A stretch of 64,000 nt of DNA from assembly GCF_000312665.1 (NCBI RefSeq), contig NZ_HF536772.1, positions 2,729,673-2,793,672 of the forward strand, given 5' to 3'. This DNA is from Rhizobium mesoamericanum STM3625 (lineage in GTDB: Bacteria > Pseudomonadota > Alphaproteobacteria > Rhizobiales > Rhizobiaceae). The position numbers were made by a program, and so were the translations under genes. The notes under the pieces are model-generated. The model saw nothing but the letters and a program-made list of their open reading frames with translations. It did not search any database and was not told the DNA's origin. Below, piece after piece: positions 52,159 to 61,604 of this stretch. Position 1 is the stretch's first letter; every line of letters begins with the position of its first letter.

Positions 52159-54168
52159 ATGTTCAAGAAAATCCTGATCGCGAATCGCGGCGAGATCGCT
52201 TGCCGCGTTATCAAGACCGCGCGCCGAATGGGAATCGCGACGGTGGCGGTTTTTTCGGATGCGGATCGGGATGCCCTCCACGTGGAAATGGCTGACGAGG
52301 CTGTTCATATTGGTCCGGCGGCAGCCGCCGAAAGCTATCTCGTCGCCGATCAGATCATCGCAGCCTGCAAACGGACGGGCGCGGAAGCGGTCCATCCCGG
52401 CTACGGCTTTCTGTCCGAGCGGGCGTCGTTTTGTGAAGCGTTGGAGAAGGAAGGCATTGTTTTCATCGGTCCGAAGCCAAAAGCGATCAGGGCGATGGGC
52501 GATAAGATAGAGTCAAAGAAGTTCGCCAATGCCGCCAACGTCTCCACCGTCCCCGGTTATCTCGGCGTGATCGACGATGCGCAGCAAGCAGAAAAGATCG
52601 CAGCCGAGATCGGCTATCCCGTCATGATCAAGGCCTCCGCCGGCGGTGGCGGCAAGGGCATGCGCATCGCCTGGAGCGAAGCAGAAGTGCGCGACGGTTT
52701 CGATCGGGCGCGTTCCGAGGCGAGAAGCTCCTTTGGCGACGATCGCGTATTCATCGAGAAATACGTCGTAGAGCCTCGTCACATCGAGATTCAGGTGCTC
52801 GCTGACGCACATGGCAACGTCGTTTATCTCGGCGAACGCGAATGCTCGATCCAACGCCGCAATCAAAAGGTTGTCGAAGAAGCGCCCTCGCCTTTCTTGG
52901 ATGCCAGGACACGTGCGGCGATGGGCGAGCAGTCTGTCGCCCTGGCCCGGGCGGTGGAATACCAGAGCGCTGGCACCGTGGAGTTTATCGTGGATCGCGA
53001 CCGGAACTTCTATTTTCTGGAAATGAATACACGCCTACAGGTCGAGCATCCGGTGACCGAACTGGTCACTGGCATCGATCTGGTCGAGCAAATGATCCGT
53101 GTTGCTGCCGGTGAAAAACTTCCGTTCGCCCAAAGCGACATAAAGCTCAACGGCTGGGCGATCGAGAGCCGGCTCTACGCCGAAGATCCCTATCGCAACT
53201 TCTTGCCTTCAATCGGTCGATTGACGCGATATCGCCCGCCCGCCGAAGGCAAGGCTGCCAACGCCATCGTGCGTAACGACACAGGCGTCTTCGAGGGCGC
53301 CGAGATTTCGATGTATTATGATCCTATGATCGCCAAGCTGTGCACCTGGGCGGCAACACGCCTGGAGGCGATCGAAGCGATGGGCGAGGCGCTGGACGGC
53401 TTCGTTGTCGACGGAATCGAACATAACGTTCCCTTCCTCGCTGCACTGATGAAGCATCCTCGCTGGCGGGAAGGACACCTGTCGACTGGTTTCATTGCCG
53501 AGGAGTATCCGGACGGGTTTTCCCCGCCGATCCCGGATTCGAGCCAAGAATCCGTCTTGGCGGCCGTTGCTCTTTCAGCCTCTCTCATCGAAAAAAATCG
53601 TAGGGAACGTTTCATCGACCGGTTGCGCGCCTCATCTGGCGCGAGCCGCGAGGAATGGACTATCAAACTCGGTGACAACTACGTCGAGGCGCGTTTGCTG
53701 GAGGGCCTCGTGACGATCCCGTTCGACATGGACATCGAGATCGAAGGCAAGGTTTCCAACGTCGTCACCGACTGGCGACCTGGCGACGCCGTTTGGCGTG
53801 GCAAGATCGCGGGCCAAAGAGTGATTGCCCAGATCCGCCCCGTTCTCAACGGTCTTCGGATGGACTGGCAAGGAATATCCCTGAAAGCCAAGGTGCTCAC
53901 GCCGCGCCATGCTGCGCTCGAGAAGCTGATGCCAATAAAGCTTCCGCCGGATACGTCGAAACTCTTGCTCTGCCCGATGCCCGGACTTGTGGTTTCTATC
54001 GCTGTAGTCGAGGGCCAGGAGGTCAAGGCGGGTGAAACGCTGGCCGTCGTCGAGGCCATGAAAATGGAGAACGTCCTGCGCGCCGAACGAGATCTTGTCG
54101 TTAGCAAGATAAACGCCAAGCCGGGAGAGAGCTTGGCGGTCGACGCTATCATCCTCGAATTTGCCTGA
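52159..54168 (+). CDS. pccA: Propionyl/acetyl-CoA carboxylase biotin-containing alpha subunit
   Basis: The 669-residue chain holds a biotin carboxylase domain (about 1-450: KILIANRGEIACRVIKTA, VHPGYGFLSE, ATP-grasp ASAGGGGKGMRI, ECSIQRRNQK, EMNTRLQVEHPVTE), a middle BT-type interface region and a C-terminal biotin carrier domain with EAMKMEN near residue 635, whose Lys is biotinylated. Fusion of carboxylase and carrier, and this length, indicate the propionyl-CoA (or related acyl-CoA) type rather than AccC. The ATG six codons into the frame matches the family start. The likely beta partner, pccB, lies 4.6 kb away on the other strand; no methylmalonyl-CoA mutase gene is nearby. Confidence 0.92.
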   Translation: MFKKILIANRGEIACRVIKTARRMGIATVAVFSDADRDALHVEMADEAVHIGPAAAAESYLVADQIIAACKRTGAEAVHPGYGFLSERASFCEALEKEGIVFIGPKPKAIRAMGDKIESKKFANAANVSTVPGYLGVIDDAQQAEKIAAEIGYPVMIKASAGGGGKGMRIAWSEAEVRDGFDRARSEARSSFGDDRVFIEKYVVEPRHIEIQVLADAHGNVVYLGERECSIQRRNQKVVEEAPSPFLDARTRAAMGEQSVALARAVEYQSAGTVEFIVDRDRNFYFLEMNTRLQVEHPVTELVTGIDLVEQMIRVAAGEKLPFAQSDIKLNGWAIESRLYAEDPYRNFLPSIGRLTRYRPPAEGKAANAIVRNDTGVFEGAEISMYYDPMIAKLCTWAATRLEAIEAMGEALDGFVVDGIEHNVPFLAALMKHPRWREGHLSTGFIAEEYPDGFSPPIPDSSQESVLAAVALSASLIEKNRRERFIDRLRASSGASREEWTIKLGDNYVEARLLEGLVTIPFDMDIEIEGKVSNVVTDWRPGDAVWRGKIAGQRVIAQIRPVLNGLRMDWQGISLKAKVLTPRHAALEKLMPIKLPPDTSKLLLCPMPGLVVSIAVVEGQEVKAGETLAVVEAMKMENVLRAERDLVVSKINAKPGESLAVDAIILEFA

Positions 54169-54727
54169 CGAGCGCTTGCGCGCAGAAACGATCCCTCTCG
54201 GCCGTATCTATCGATGCGCTCCCGATATGCTGTGGAAGGCGAGGAATCCCGCTGGTCCAAAAGCAAGTCGCGCACTGATTGATCGCTAGGACGTTGTTAA
54301 GCAACCTGTCGAGGCAGTTTTTCCGCACGAGACGACTGCAGGTCGCGGCTATCTTTGTGGCAAGGGGGCTACATTCTCGGAATCGGATTGGAGATCGGTC
54401 TGCCTGCCCACATACTGACGGTAGCCCTGCTGGGTCTTTACGATTGTGAGCGTCATCAGTGGCGGCCCTTCAAACCGCGCCAGATGCTCCATGAGATGAA
54501 GGATGGCGAACGTATGCTGGTCGCCTTCGGCCTTTGCGCTGCGATTGCCGTGCATGGCTATGCCATTAGTTTCGCGACTGAAAAGCTCCCCTGGCGCAAG
54601 TTGTGCAGTCGCCGACGCAATCAGCCTATTTGGGGCTGAAACGCACGTTTGAGGGCAGTTTTTCCTTGAGCCGGCCGCGTCCTGCATGCGAAGGTCGGCG
54701 CAATCAAATCAGCAGGAGACACTCGAC
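54169..54727. other. Gap between pccA and frmA
   Basis: Two overlapping frames are possible: plus, from a TTG near 54355 to 54639 (LPAHILTVALLGLYD, KDGERMLVAFGLCAAIAVHG), and minus, 54349-54687 (TFAILHLMEHLARFEG). Neither has a ribosome site or known family; the plus one has the more natural composition. The last 20 bases carry the frmA ribosome site (CAGGAGA). Confidence 0.4.
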
Positions 54728-55855
54728 ATGGACGTTCGTGCCGCCGTTGCCGTTCAGGCTGGCAAGCCGCTTGAATTGATGACCGTGCAGTTGGAGGGAC
54801 CGCGGGCCGGGGAAGTACTGGTCGAGGTGAAAGCGACCGGCATCTGCCATACCGACGACTTCACTTTGTCGGGTGCCGATCCGGAAGGGCTGTTTCCGGC
54901 AATCCTCGGCCATGAGGGTGCCGGCATTGTCGTCGATGTCGGCCCGGGTGTCACCTCGGTGAAGAAGGGCGACCACGTCATTCCGCTCTATACGCCGGAA
55001 TGCCGCGAATGCCCGTCCTGCCTGTCGCGCAAGACCAATCTGTGCACCGCCATCCGCTCAACGCAAGGGCAAGGCCTGATGCCGGACGGCACCTCGCGGT
55101 TTTCGATCGGCAAGGACAAGATCCATCACTACATGGGCTGTTCGACCTTCGCCAATTTCACAGTGCTGCCGGAGATTGCCGTTGCCAAGGTCAATCCCGA
55201 TGCCCCCTTCGACAAGATCTGTTATATCGGCTGCGGTGTGACGACCGGCATCGGTGCGGTGATCAACACCGCCAAGGTGGAGATCGGCGCGACCGCCATC
55301 GTTTTCGGGCTCGGCGGAATCGGTTTGAACGTCATCCAGGGCCTCAGGCTTGCTGGTGCCGACATGATCATCGGCGTTGATCTAAACAACGACAAGAAGG
55401 CCTGGGGCGAGCGCTTCGGCATGACGCATTTCGTCAATCCGAAGGATGTCGGCGACGACATCGTCCCCTACCTCGTCAACATGACGAAGCGCGGTGCCGA
55501 CCTCATCGGTGGCGCCGACTACACATTCGACTGCACCGGCAACACCAAGGTGATGCGGCAGGCCCTGGAAGCCTCGCATCGCGGCTGGGGCAAGTCGGTG
55601 GTTATCGGCGTTGCCGGCGCCGGCCAGGAGATCTCCACCCGGCCGTTCCAGCTGGTTACCGGCCGCTCCTGGATGGGCACCGCCTTCGGCGGCGCGCGCG
55701 GCCGCACCGATGTGCCTAAGATCGTCGACTGGTACATGCAGGGCAAGATCGAGATCGACCCGATGATCACCCACACCCTGGCCCTCGAAGACATCAACAA
55801 GGGCTTCGAGCTCATGCATTCCGGCGAGAGCATCAGAAGCGTGGTACTGTATTGA
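54728..55855 (+). CDS. frmA: S-(hydroxymethyl)glutathione dehydrogenase (class III alcohol dehydrogenase)
   Basis: Oxidises the formaldehyde-glutathione adduct to S-formylglutathione with NAD. The 375-residue zinc enzyme has the catalytic-zinc Cys in GICHTDD, His in GHEGAGI, the structural zinc cluster PECRECPSCLSRKTNLC, and the NAD-binding GLGGIGLNVIQG. TRPFQLVTGRSWMGTAFGG and an Arg in place of small residues near the substrate pocket are as in class III enzymes. The ATG follows CAGGAGACACTCGAC. gfa, DUF188 and fghA follow on the same strand, so the pathway enzymes for formaldehyde removal sit together. Confidence 0.95.
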   Translation: MDVRAAVAVQAGKPLELMTVQLEGPRAGEVLVEVKATGICHTDDFTLSGADPEGLFPAILGHEGAGIVVDVGPGVTSVKKGDHVIPLYTPECRECPSCLSRKTNLCTAIRSTQGQGLMPDGTSRFSIGKDKIHHYMGCSTFANFTVLPEIAVAKVNPDAPFDKICYIGCGVTTGIGAVINTAKVEIGATAIVFGLGGIGLNVIQGLRLAGADMIIGVDLNNDKKAWGERFGMTHFVNPKDVGDDIVPYLVNMTKRGADLIGGADYTFDCTGNTKVMRQALEASHRGWGKSVVIGVAGAGQEISTRPFQLVTGRSWMGTAFGGARGRTDVPKIVDWYMQGKIEIDPMITHTLALEDINKGFELMHSGESIRSVVLY

Positions 55856-55958
55856 GCAAAGACGACGGAATGCGGCGCAACTTTGAAATGGCCCGCGGCT
55901 TTTGCGCAAATTGATCCTGATTTGGGAGCTGTGGGCAGCTTAGGAGGAGGAGCTGAAC

Positions 55959-56537
55959 ATGCCAAGTCAAGTATCGATACATCCCGCGCTCGATGGCGGG
56001 GTGAAGAAAGGCGAGGCCAGTTTCAATGGCGGCACGCTCGTCTGTGCCTGCATTGACCGTCCGGTGAAGGTCGCGATCAAGGGCGCCATCGCTCACAATC
56101 ACGCCTGCGGCTGCACGAAATGCTGGAAGCCGAACGGAGCGGCTTTTTCCATCGTCGCAGTGACCCCGCACGAAAACGTCACGGTGTTGGAGAACGGCGA
56201 CAAGCTTCAGGTCGTCGATCCCGATGCATTGATCCGCCGCCACGCCTGCAATGCCTGTGGCGTTCACATGTACGGGCCGGTGGAGCGCGAACATGCATTC
56301 AAAGCGCTGGACTTCATTCATCCGGAGCGATTTCAGGAAGGTGGTTGGCCGGAGCCAACATTCGCCGCCTTCGTCTCGTCGATCATTGAATCGGGCACCC
56401 CGCCTTCGGCAATGGAAGGCGTCCGCAGTCGCTTAAACGAACTCGGCCTGACGCCCTATGATTGCCTGAACCCTACACTGATGGATGTGATTGCAACCTG
56501 GGTGGCGAAGAAGGCAGGCACGCTGAGAGAAGCGTGA
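55959..56537 (+). CDS. gfa: S-(hydroxymethyl)glutathione synthase
   Basis: Gfa speeds the joining of formaldehyde and glutathione. The 192-residue protein has the zinc-binding Cys set of the family: [28 protein letters not shown] (catalytic-type zinc) and [16 protein letters not shown], then [25 protein letters not shown] family C-terminus (read in parts). Length is exactly typical. GGAGGAG precedes the ATG by a few bases. It lies between frmA and a DUF188 gene on the same strand; its product is the substrate of FrmA. Confidence 0.95.
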   Translation: MPSQVSIHPALDGGVKKGEASFNGGTLVCACIDRPVKVAIKGAIAHNHACGCTKCWKPNGAAFSIVAVTPHENVTVLENGDKLQVVDPDALIRRHACNACGVHMYGPVEREHAFKALDFIHPERFQEGGWPEPTFAAFVSSIIESGTPPSAMEGVRSRLNELGLTPYDCLNPTLMDVIATWVAKKAGTLREA

Positions 56538-56587
56538 CATCTTGAACGCATGGCAGCCGTCGGACTATGAGACCCGAACGAACCACC

Positions 56588-56613
56588 GCTACGCGGCCCT
56601 TGGGCCGCGTAGC
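56588..56613 (+). terminator. Hairpin after gfa
   Basis: A perfect 12-bp GC-rich stem (GCTACGCGGCCC / GGGCCGCGTAGC) with a two-base loop lies between gfa and the DUF188 gene. It is followed by GTTCC and has no U-tract, so it may reduce rather than stop transcription into the next gene. Confidence 0.45.
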
Positions 56614-56636
56614 GTTCCAGCCGAAGATTGAAATTC

Positions 56637-57095
56637 ATGATTTATGTCGATGCAGATGCCTGCCCCGTGAAGCCGGAAATCCTCAAGGTCGCCGAGCGCC
56701 ACGGCATCGAAGTGACCTTCGTCGCAAATTCGGGTCTGCGGCCCTCGCGCGACCCGATGGTGCATAACGTCATTGTCTCGGCCTCTTTTGATGCTGCCGA
56801 CAACTGGATCGCAGAGCACGCCGGCGCCGGTGACGTGGTTGTCACCGCGGACGTCCCACTTGCTGTGCGCTGCGTGGCGACCGGCGCGCTGGTTAGCGGC
56901 CCGACAGGCCGGGTCTTTGACGACACGAATATCGGATTGGCGAGTGCCATGCGTGATCTCGGCGCTCACTTAAGAGAGACCGGCGAAAGCAAGGGGTACA
57001 ATGCCGCCTTTGCCCCGAAGGATCGCTCCCGTTTTCTCGAAACCTTCGACCGCCTGTGCCGCCGGGCCAAGGCGCTCACCCCAAGAATGGATTAA
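56637..57095 (+). CDS. YaiI/YqxD (DUF188) family protein
   Basis: A 152-residue cytosolic protein of the DUF188/YaiI family, related to PIN-like nucleases by fold; function unproven. The family start MIYVDADACPVKPEI (catalytic-type Asp pair) is clear, followed by VTFVANSGLRPSRDP, ADNWIAEHAGAGDVVVTADVPLA and the RDLGAHLRE helix. The ATG chosen is three codons into the open frame. It sits between gfa and fghA; its presence inside a formaldehyde gene set is probably incidental, since the family occurs in many contexts. Confidence 0.93.
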   Translation: MIYVDADACPVKPEILKVAERHGIEVTFVANSGLRPSRDPMVHNVIVSASFDAADNWIAEHAGAGDVVVTADVPLAVRCVATGALVSGPTGRVFDDTNIGLASAMRDLGAHLRETGESKGYNAAFAPKDRSRFLETFDRLCRRAKALTPRMD

Positions 57096-57100
57096 AAAGA

Positions 57101-57934
57101 ATGAACATCATTTCACAGACAACGGCCTTTGGCGGCATGCAGGGTGTTTTCACGCATGAATCCGACGCCTGCAAGTGCGATATGACCTTTGCCGTCTTCG
57201 TTCCGCCAAAGGCAATCAAAGAGCCCTGCCCGGTTGTCTGGTATCTCTCGGGCTTAACCTGCACGCATGCCAACGTCGTAGAAAAGGGTGAGTATCGGCG
57301 TATGGCTGCAGAACTCGGCCTGATTATCGTCTGCCCGGACACAAGCCCCCGCGGCAATGACGTACCGGATGAACTCACGAACTGGCAGATGGGCAAGGGC
57401 GCCGGCTTCTACCTTGACGCGACCGAAGAACCTTGGTCGGAACATTACCAGATGTACACCTACATCGCCGAAGAGCTACCGGCCTATGTCAGCCAACATT
57501 TCCGCATGGACATGACTCGCCAGGGCATCTTTGGTCACTCGATGGGTGGTCATGGCGCCATGACCATTGCGCTCAAGAACCCGGATCGTTTCAAGAGCTG
57601 CTCGGCTTTTGCGCCGATCGTGGAGCCTTGCACCGCGGACTGGTCGGCACCGGCATTCGAGAAGTACTTGGGCCGAGATCGCGCTTCATGGCGCAAGTAT
57701 GATGCCTGTGCCTTGGTAAGCGATGGAGCACGTTTTCCCGAGTTCCTGATCGACCAGGGGAAGGCTGATGGTTTCCTGGAGAACGGGCTGCGTCCCTGGT
57801 TGTTCGAAGACGCCGTGAAGAATACGGATATCAAGGTCACGTTGCGCATGCATGAGCGCTATGACCATTCCTACTACTTCATCTCAACTTTCATGGATGA
57901 TCACATGAGGTGGCACGCCGAGCGGCTTGCTTAA
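57101..57934 (+). CDS. fghA: S-formylglutathione hydrolase
   Basis: Hydrolyses S-formylglutathione to formate and glutathione, the last step of this formaldehyde pathway. The 277-residue alpha/beta hydrolase of the esterase D family has the nucleophile Ser in GHSMGGHGA near residue 148, the acid Asp in LIDQGKADGFL and the catalytic His in RYDHSYYF; YLSGLTCTHANVVEKGE and DTSPRGNDVPDE are also family blocks. The start follows the DUF188 stop by five bases, so translation may be coupled. A longer in-frame start inside the DUF188 gene is rejected. Confidence 0.95.
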   Translation: MNIISQTTAFGGMQGVFTHESDACKCDMTFAVFVPPKAIKEPCPVVWYLSGLTCTHANVVEKGEYRRMAAELGLIIVCPDTSPRGNDVPDELTNWQMGKGAGFYLDATEEPWSEHYQMYTYIAEELPAYVSQHFRMDMTRQGIFGHSMGGHGAMTIALKNPDRFKSCSAFAPIVEPCTADWSAPAFEKYLGRDRASWRKYDACALVSDGARFPEFLIDQGKADGFLENGLRPWLFEDAVKNTDIKVTLRMHERYDHSYYFISTFMDDHMRWHAERLA

Positions 57935-57985
57935 GGCGCAAGAAACGGTTGGTAGCTCCGCCACTATGTTTCCTACCCTACCTGA

Positions 57986-58171
57986 ACGGCTTCGAAGTCC
58001 TGGGCATCTGATTTGCTGTTCGGGACGGCCTATGCGGTTTGGACTGGTATCGGCACTGTTGGCACGGTGTTGCTTGGCATCTGGCTGCTCGGTAATGCCG
58101 CCACTGCTCCACGTCTGCTCTGCATTTCAATGATTGTCGCCGGGATCGCCGGCTTGAAGGCGACAGCATGA
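57986..58171 (+). pseudogene. Remnant of an SMR-family (SugE/EmrE-type) transporter gene
   Basis: A frame without a start codon encodes the C-terminal half of a small multidrug resistance transporter: [20 protein letters not shown] followed by [14 protein letters not shown] and [15 protein letters not shown], then TGA. Intact members are about 105 residues with four membrane segments; here about 50 residues (end of segment 3 and all of segment 4) are readable, and the sequence in front is shifted and stopped (TGA at 57983). No intact start or first two segments are found, so the gene is dead. Confidence 0.75.
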
Positions 58172-58214
58172 GCCGCAGTGCCGTGATCGGCAAGGCCGAC
58201 CACGGCACTGTCTG

Positions 58215-58601
58215 TTAGGCGGTCGCCTTGCGTTGGTCAATCGAGAGCGCGCCAGGTCCGGCGAAGAAGATGAACAGGAAGATGAAGCAAAACAGAATTG
58301 CAGCTTCGCCACCATTCAGTGCCGGCCAGAACGCTTTCTGTCCGTGTGCCATGAAATAGGCAACGGCCATCTGACCCGAGAGGATGAAGGCGACTGGTCG
58401 CGTAAACAGGCCGATCAGCACGAGAAGGCCACCGACCAATTCGAGCAAAGCCGCGGCCAGCAGCAAGGGCGGCAACGGGCCGTCCATCTGCGCGGCCGGG
58501 AACGCGAAAAGCTTCATCGTCCCGTGTTCGATAAACAGCAGCGCTGCAATGACGCGCAAAGCCGCAAGCCCGTAGGGCTGATATGCGCTCAGTCGTTCCA
58601 T
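58215..58601 (-). CDS. DoxX family membrane protein
   Basis: A 128-residue inner-membrane protein with four membrane segments. The family pattern is clear: RVIAALLFIEHGTMKLFAFP in the first, LELVGGLLVLIGLFTRPVAFILSGQMAVAYFMAH (in parts) in the middle, and NGGEAAILFCFIFLFIFFAGPGALSID at the end. DoxX-like proteins have been tied to respiratory or redox complexes, but most are uncharacterised. The ATG follows GGAGAG; an upstream extension of 24 codons is rejected. It lies 126 bases downstream of pccB on the same strand. Confidence 0.88.
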   Translation of the reverse strand: MERLSAYQPYGLAALRVIAALLFIEHGTMKLFAFPAAQMDGPLPPLLLAAALLELVGGLLVLIGLFTRPVAFILSGQMAVAYFMAHGQKAFWPALNGGEAAILFCFIFLFIFFAGPGALSIDQRKATA

Positions 58602-58727
58602 GGAGACTCTCCTTTTGAGTAAAGACAGCGGAGCGTTAGATGCTTCGCGAAAAGGAAAGAAGACACGGATCATTGACGGCCGATCACTTCTTCTTGATTT
58701 TCCTCAAGCTTTCCCACTCCCGTCTTC

Positions 58728-60260
58728 TCAAAGCGGAATATTGTCGTGCTTCTTCCAGGGATTGCTCAGATCTTTGTTGCGAAGCATCTTGAGGCCTCGC
58801 GCCAGGCGCCTCCGCGTAGAATGCGGCATTATCACCTCGTCAACATAGCCACGCTCGGCCGCCACGAATGGGGAAAGGAACCGATCCTCATACATCTTCG
58901 TATGCGCGGCGATCTTTTCAGGATCGGCGATATCCTTGCGGAAAATGATCTCGACGGCGCCCTTGGCACCCATGACCGCGATCTGCGCCGTCGGCCAGGC
59001 GTAGTTCAGGTCGCCCCTCAGATGCTTGGATGCCATGACATCGTAAGCCCCCCCGAACGCTTTGCGCGTGATCACGGTTAGCTTTGGCACGGTCGCTTCG
59101 GCATAGGAAAACAGGAGCTTTGCGCCGTGCTTGATCAGCCCGCCATACTCCTGCGCGGTTCCGGGCAAGAAACCAGGCACGTCGACAAATGTCACGATCG
59201 GAATGTTAAAGCAGTCGCAGAAGCGGACGAACCTTGCTGCCTTTCGCGACGCATCGCTGTCGAGCACGCCGGCGAGCACCATCGGCTGGTTTGCCACAAA
59301 GCCGACCGTCGATCCCTCGATCCGCCCGAAGCCGCAAACTATGTTTCTAGCGAAGCTTGACTGGATCTCGAAGAAATCGCCCTCGTCCACTGTCTTGAGG
59401 ATCAATTCCTTGATGTCGTAGGGCTTGTTCGCATTCGCCGGCACCAGTGTATCCAGCGATGCGTCGATGTCCGTCACTGACTGGTAACATTCAATTTCGG
59501 GGACTGGCGAGGTGTTCGACTGTGGCAGCAGGTCGATGAGCCGGCGGACCTGCAACAGTGCCTCGACATCGTTGTCGTAGGCACCATCGGCAATCGAAGA
59601 TTTGGTCGTATGCACCGATGCGCCACCGAGTTCCTCGGCTGTAACGGTTTCATTGGTAACGGTTTTCACCACGTCTGGCCCGGTCACAAACATGTAGGAC
59701 GTATCGCGGACCATGAAGATGAAATCGGTCATCGCCGGGGAATACACGTCGCCGCCCGCGCACGGTCCCATGATGACGGAAATCTGTGGAATGACCCCAG
59801 AGGCGAGCACATTGCGCTGAAACACCTCGGCGTAGCCGCCAAGCGCGGCCACGCCTTCCTGGATACGAGCACCGCCGGCATCGTAGATGCCGATGATTGG
59901 CGCTCTGTTCTTCAGCGCCATGTCCTGTACCTTCATGATCTTCTCGGCATGTGCTTCGGAGAGCGAGCCCCCGAACACCGTAAAGTCCTTGGCGAAGACG
60001 AAGACGGTTCGTCCGTTCACCGTTCCCCAGCCGGTGACCACGCCATCGCCGGCAATTCGGGCCTTGTCCATCCCGAAGTCGTTCGATCGATGTTCAACGA
60101 ACATGTCGAACTCCTCAAAGGAATCCTCATCCAGGAAAAGATCGATCCGCTCGCGCGCCGTCAGCTTGCCTCGTTGATGCTGTGCATCGATGCGCGCCTT
60201 GCCGCCGCCAAGCCGAGCCACGCCACGGCGACGTTCGAGTTCTTCAAGAATTTCCTTCAT
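58728..60260 (-). CDS. pccB: Propionyl-CoA carboxylase beta subunit
   Basis: Carboxyltransferase subunit that moves CO2 from biotin to propionyl-CoA. The 510-residue chain has two crotonase-like halves; landmarks are [16 protein letters not shown] near the start, [23 protein letters not shown], the oxyanion [17 protein letters not shown] and [12 protein letters not shown] in the N half, and [17 protein letters not shown] plus [11 protein letters not shown] in the C half. It closes with the family KKHDNIPL. Length is standard. The gene runs toward pccA's strand partner region and is separated from pccA by the formaldehyde genes. A lipoprotein gene precedes it by 32 bases. Confidence 0.95.
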   Translation of the reverse strand: MKEILEELERRRGVARLGGGKARIDAQHQRGKLTARERIDLFLDEDSFEEFDMFVEHRSNDFGMDKARIAGDGVVTGWGTVNGRTVFVFAKDFTVFGGSLSEAHAEKIMKVQDMALKNRAPIIGIYDAGGARIQEGVAALGGYAEVFQRNVLASGVIPQISVIMGPCAGGDVYSPAMTDFIFMVRDTSYMFVTGPDVVKTVTNETVTAEELGGASVHTTKSSIADGAYDNDVEALLQVRRLIDLLPQSNTSPVPEIECYQSVTDIDASLDTLVPANANKPYDIKELILKTVDEGDFFEIQSSFARNIVCGFGRIEGSTVGFVANQPMVLAGVLDSDASRKAARFVRFCDCFNIPIVTFVDVPGFLPGTAQEYGGLIKHGAKLLFSYAEATVPKLTVITRKAFGGAYDVMASKHLRGDLNYAWPTAQIAVMGAKGAVEIIFRKDIADPEKIAAHTKMYEDRFLSPFVAAERGYVDEVIMPHSTRRRLARGLKMLRNKDLSNPWKKHDNIPL

Positions 60261-60292
60261 GGATACTCCTCGCCGCGGAATTCGCGGCCGGT

Positions 60293-60748
60293 TCAGGCGC
60301 TGCCGGCGCGCAGTGAGAAAGCGGAACGGATGCGAGCGGAGATATCTTCAGCAAGGATCTCATCGGCTGCTGTCGGGCTGTTGGAGAAGCTGGTCACTTC
60401 GAACGAGCTAACAGCAATAACCGATCCATCGTCGACGGAAGCGGCATCAATGCTGACCTTCGCGATATTCCGGCTCTTGTCCAAGCCTTGACCTTTTTCG
60501 ACGTAGAGGATCCGTATCGTCAATACGACGCGCGGATAGACCTCTGTTCGCACCGTCGCGTTGATTGCGGAATTTACCCGGTCGCCGACACCAGAGAGGA
60601 TTGCCGGCGGTATCTTCTGCGAGCTGACCACAACGGCGCTGCGGACATCATAGATGGGGCCGGGCTGCTGCTTTGCGAAGATCGAACAGGACGCCAGGGC
60701 GGTGCAGACAAGCGCAACCCGAAAAAAGCACGACTTGAGCCAGTTCAT
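60293..60748 (-). CDS. Hypothetical lipoprotein
   Basis: A 151-residue lipoprotein of unknown function. The N-terminus ([14 protein letters not shown]) ends in a lipobox LASC, with acylation predicted on Cys21. The mature part is a mixed alpha/beta domain with [15 protein letters not shown] and [16 protein letters not shown]. By position and size it could belong to the small outer-membrane lipoproteins of unknown role in rhizobia. It lies between ATP12 (70-base gap) and pccB (32-base gap) on the same strand. Confidence 0.75.
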   Translation of the reverse strand: MNWLKSCFFRVALVCTALASCSIFAKQQPGPIYDVRSAVVVSSQKIPPAILSGVGDRVNSAINATVRTEVYPRVVLTIRILYVEKGQGLDKSRNIAKVSIDAASVDDGSVIAVSSFEVTSFSNSPTAADEILAEDISARIRSAFSLRAGSA

Positions 60749-60818
60749 TCAGATTATCCGCATCCACCCCCGATAGACTCGCAGATTTTCGCGATAACCG
60801 GCGTCAACGCAACATGTT

Positions 60819-61604
60819 TTAGCCCTTCAGGGCCAAAAAAACGTCGGCAGCGGCCTTGAAGTCTTCGAAGCGCTTCTTGCGCCGTTCCTCGGCCTCTTCG
60901 TCGCTGCCCCAATGCTCGATCGTCCAGTCTTCGTCGAGATGCGCGAGAGACCAAACTTCCTTCGCCGGAAACACGCCTTCGGCAAAGGCGAGCGCAAGCA
61001 GTGCGGAGCCAGTCAAGGTCGTGATGGTATGCAGGGCCGCCAGCGCAGTCGCGTTGTCGTGTCGTCTTAATGCCGATGAAAATGCGGAAATGGCGTCGCG
61101 CGGTTGATCGTGGTGCATAACGCCTTCAATAAGGATGAAGCGCGCACCGAGCGCATTCGCGGCCCAGTCAAGCACCGGGTCCCAAAGCTCCTTCTGACGC
61201 TCTACGAGCGCTTCTGGCCCGTCCGCACGATAGCAAAGAAGATCGCTCGAAGAAAAACGGAGGATGTCTTCAAAGACGGCCTGGGTGTCGGTCGCAACCC
61301 CGTCAATGGCGGTGTTGACAAGCCGCGTCACGGGCATGGCCGACGGGTCTATGTGCTCGGCTTGGGCTTCCCACTCACCCATAACAAGTTCTGCGAGCGG
61401 CTTGGTTGCGACGACCAGCAGTTTACGGGCTGGCGTTCGGATCGCCTTGCCATCCAGTTCGATTAAAAAGCCTTCGTCGAGCTTGGCAACTGTGACTGTC
61501 TTGTAGAAGCGCTTCGGCAACGGCTTCTTCATCTGGATCTGAGCACGACGGATCGGATCTGGATGGCTCAATCCTTCGGCCATGTCGTTCAACAGATCAC
61601 GCAT
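60819..61604 (-). CDS. ATP12-family F1-ATPase assembly chaperone
   Basis: Homologue of mitochondrial Atp12, which guards the F1 alpha subunit during ATP synthase assembly; alphaproteobacteria are the bacterial group that keeps it. The 261-residue protein contains PKRFYKTVTV, LDGKAIRTPARKLLVV and MGEWEAQAEHIDPSAMPVTRL in the N-terminal barrel, LCYRADGPEALVERQ in the linker and the helical C-domain with the conserved Glu/Asp region WSLAHLDEDWTIEHWGSDEEAE. It overlaps the HAD gene by eight bases and is part of the rluA-HAD-ATP12 unit. Confidence 0.93.
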   Translation of the reverse strand: MRDLLNDMAEGLSHPDPIRRAQIQMKKPLPKRFYKTVTVAKLDEGFLIELDGKAIRTPARKLLVVATKPLAELVMGEWEAQAEHIDPSAMPVTRLVNTAIDGVATDTQAVFEDILRFSSSDLLCYRADGPEALVERQKELWDPVLDWAANALGARFILIEGVMHHDQPRDAISAFSSALRRHDNATALAALHTITTLTGSALLALAFAEGVFPAKEVWSLAHLDEDWTIEHWGSDEEAEERRKKRFEDFKAAADVFLALKG

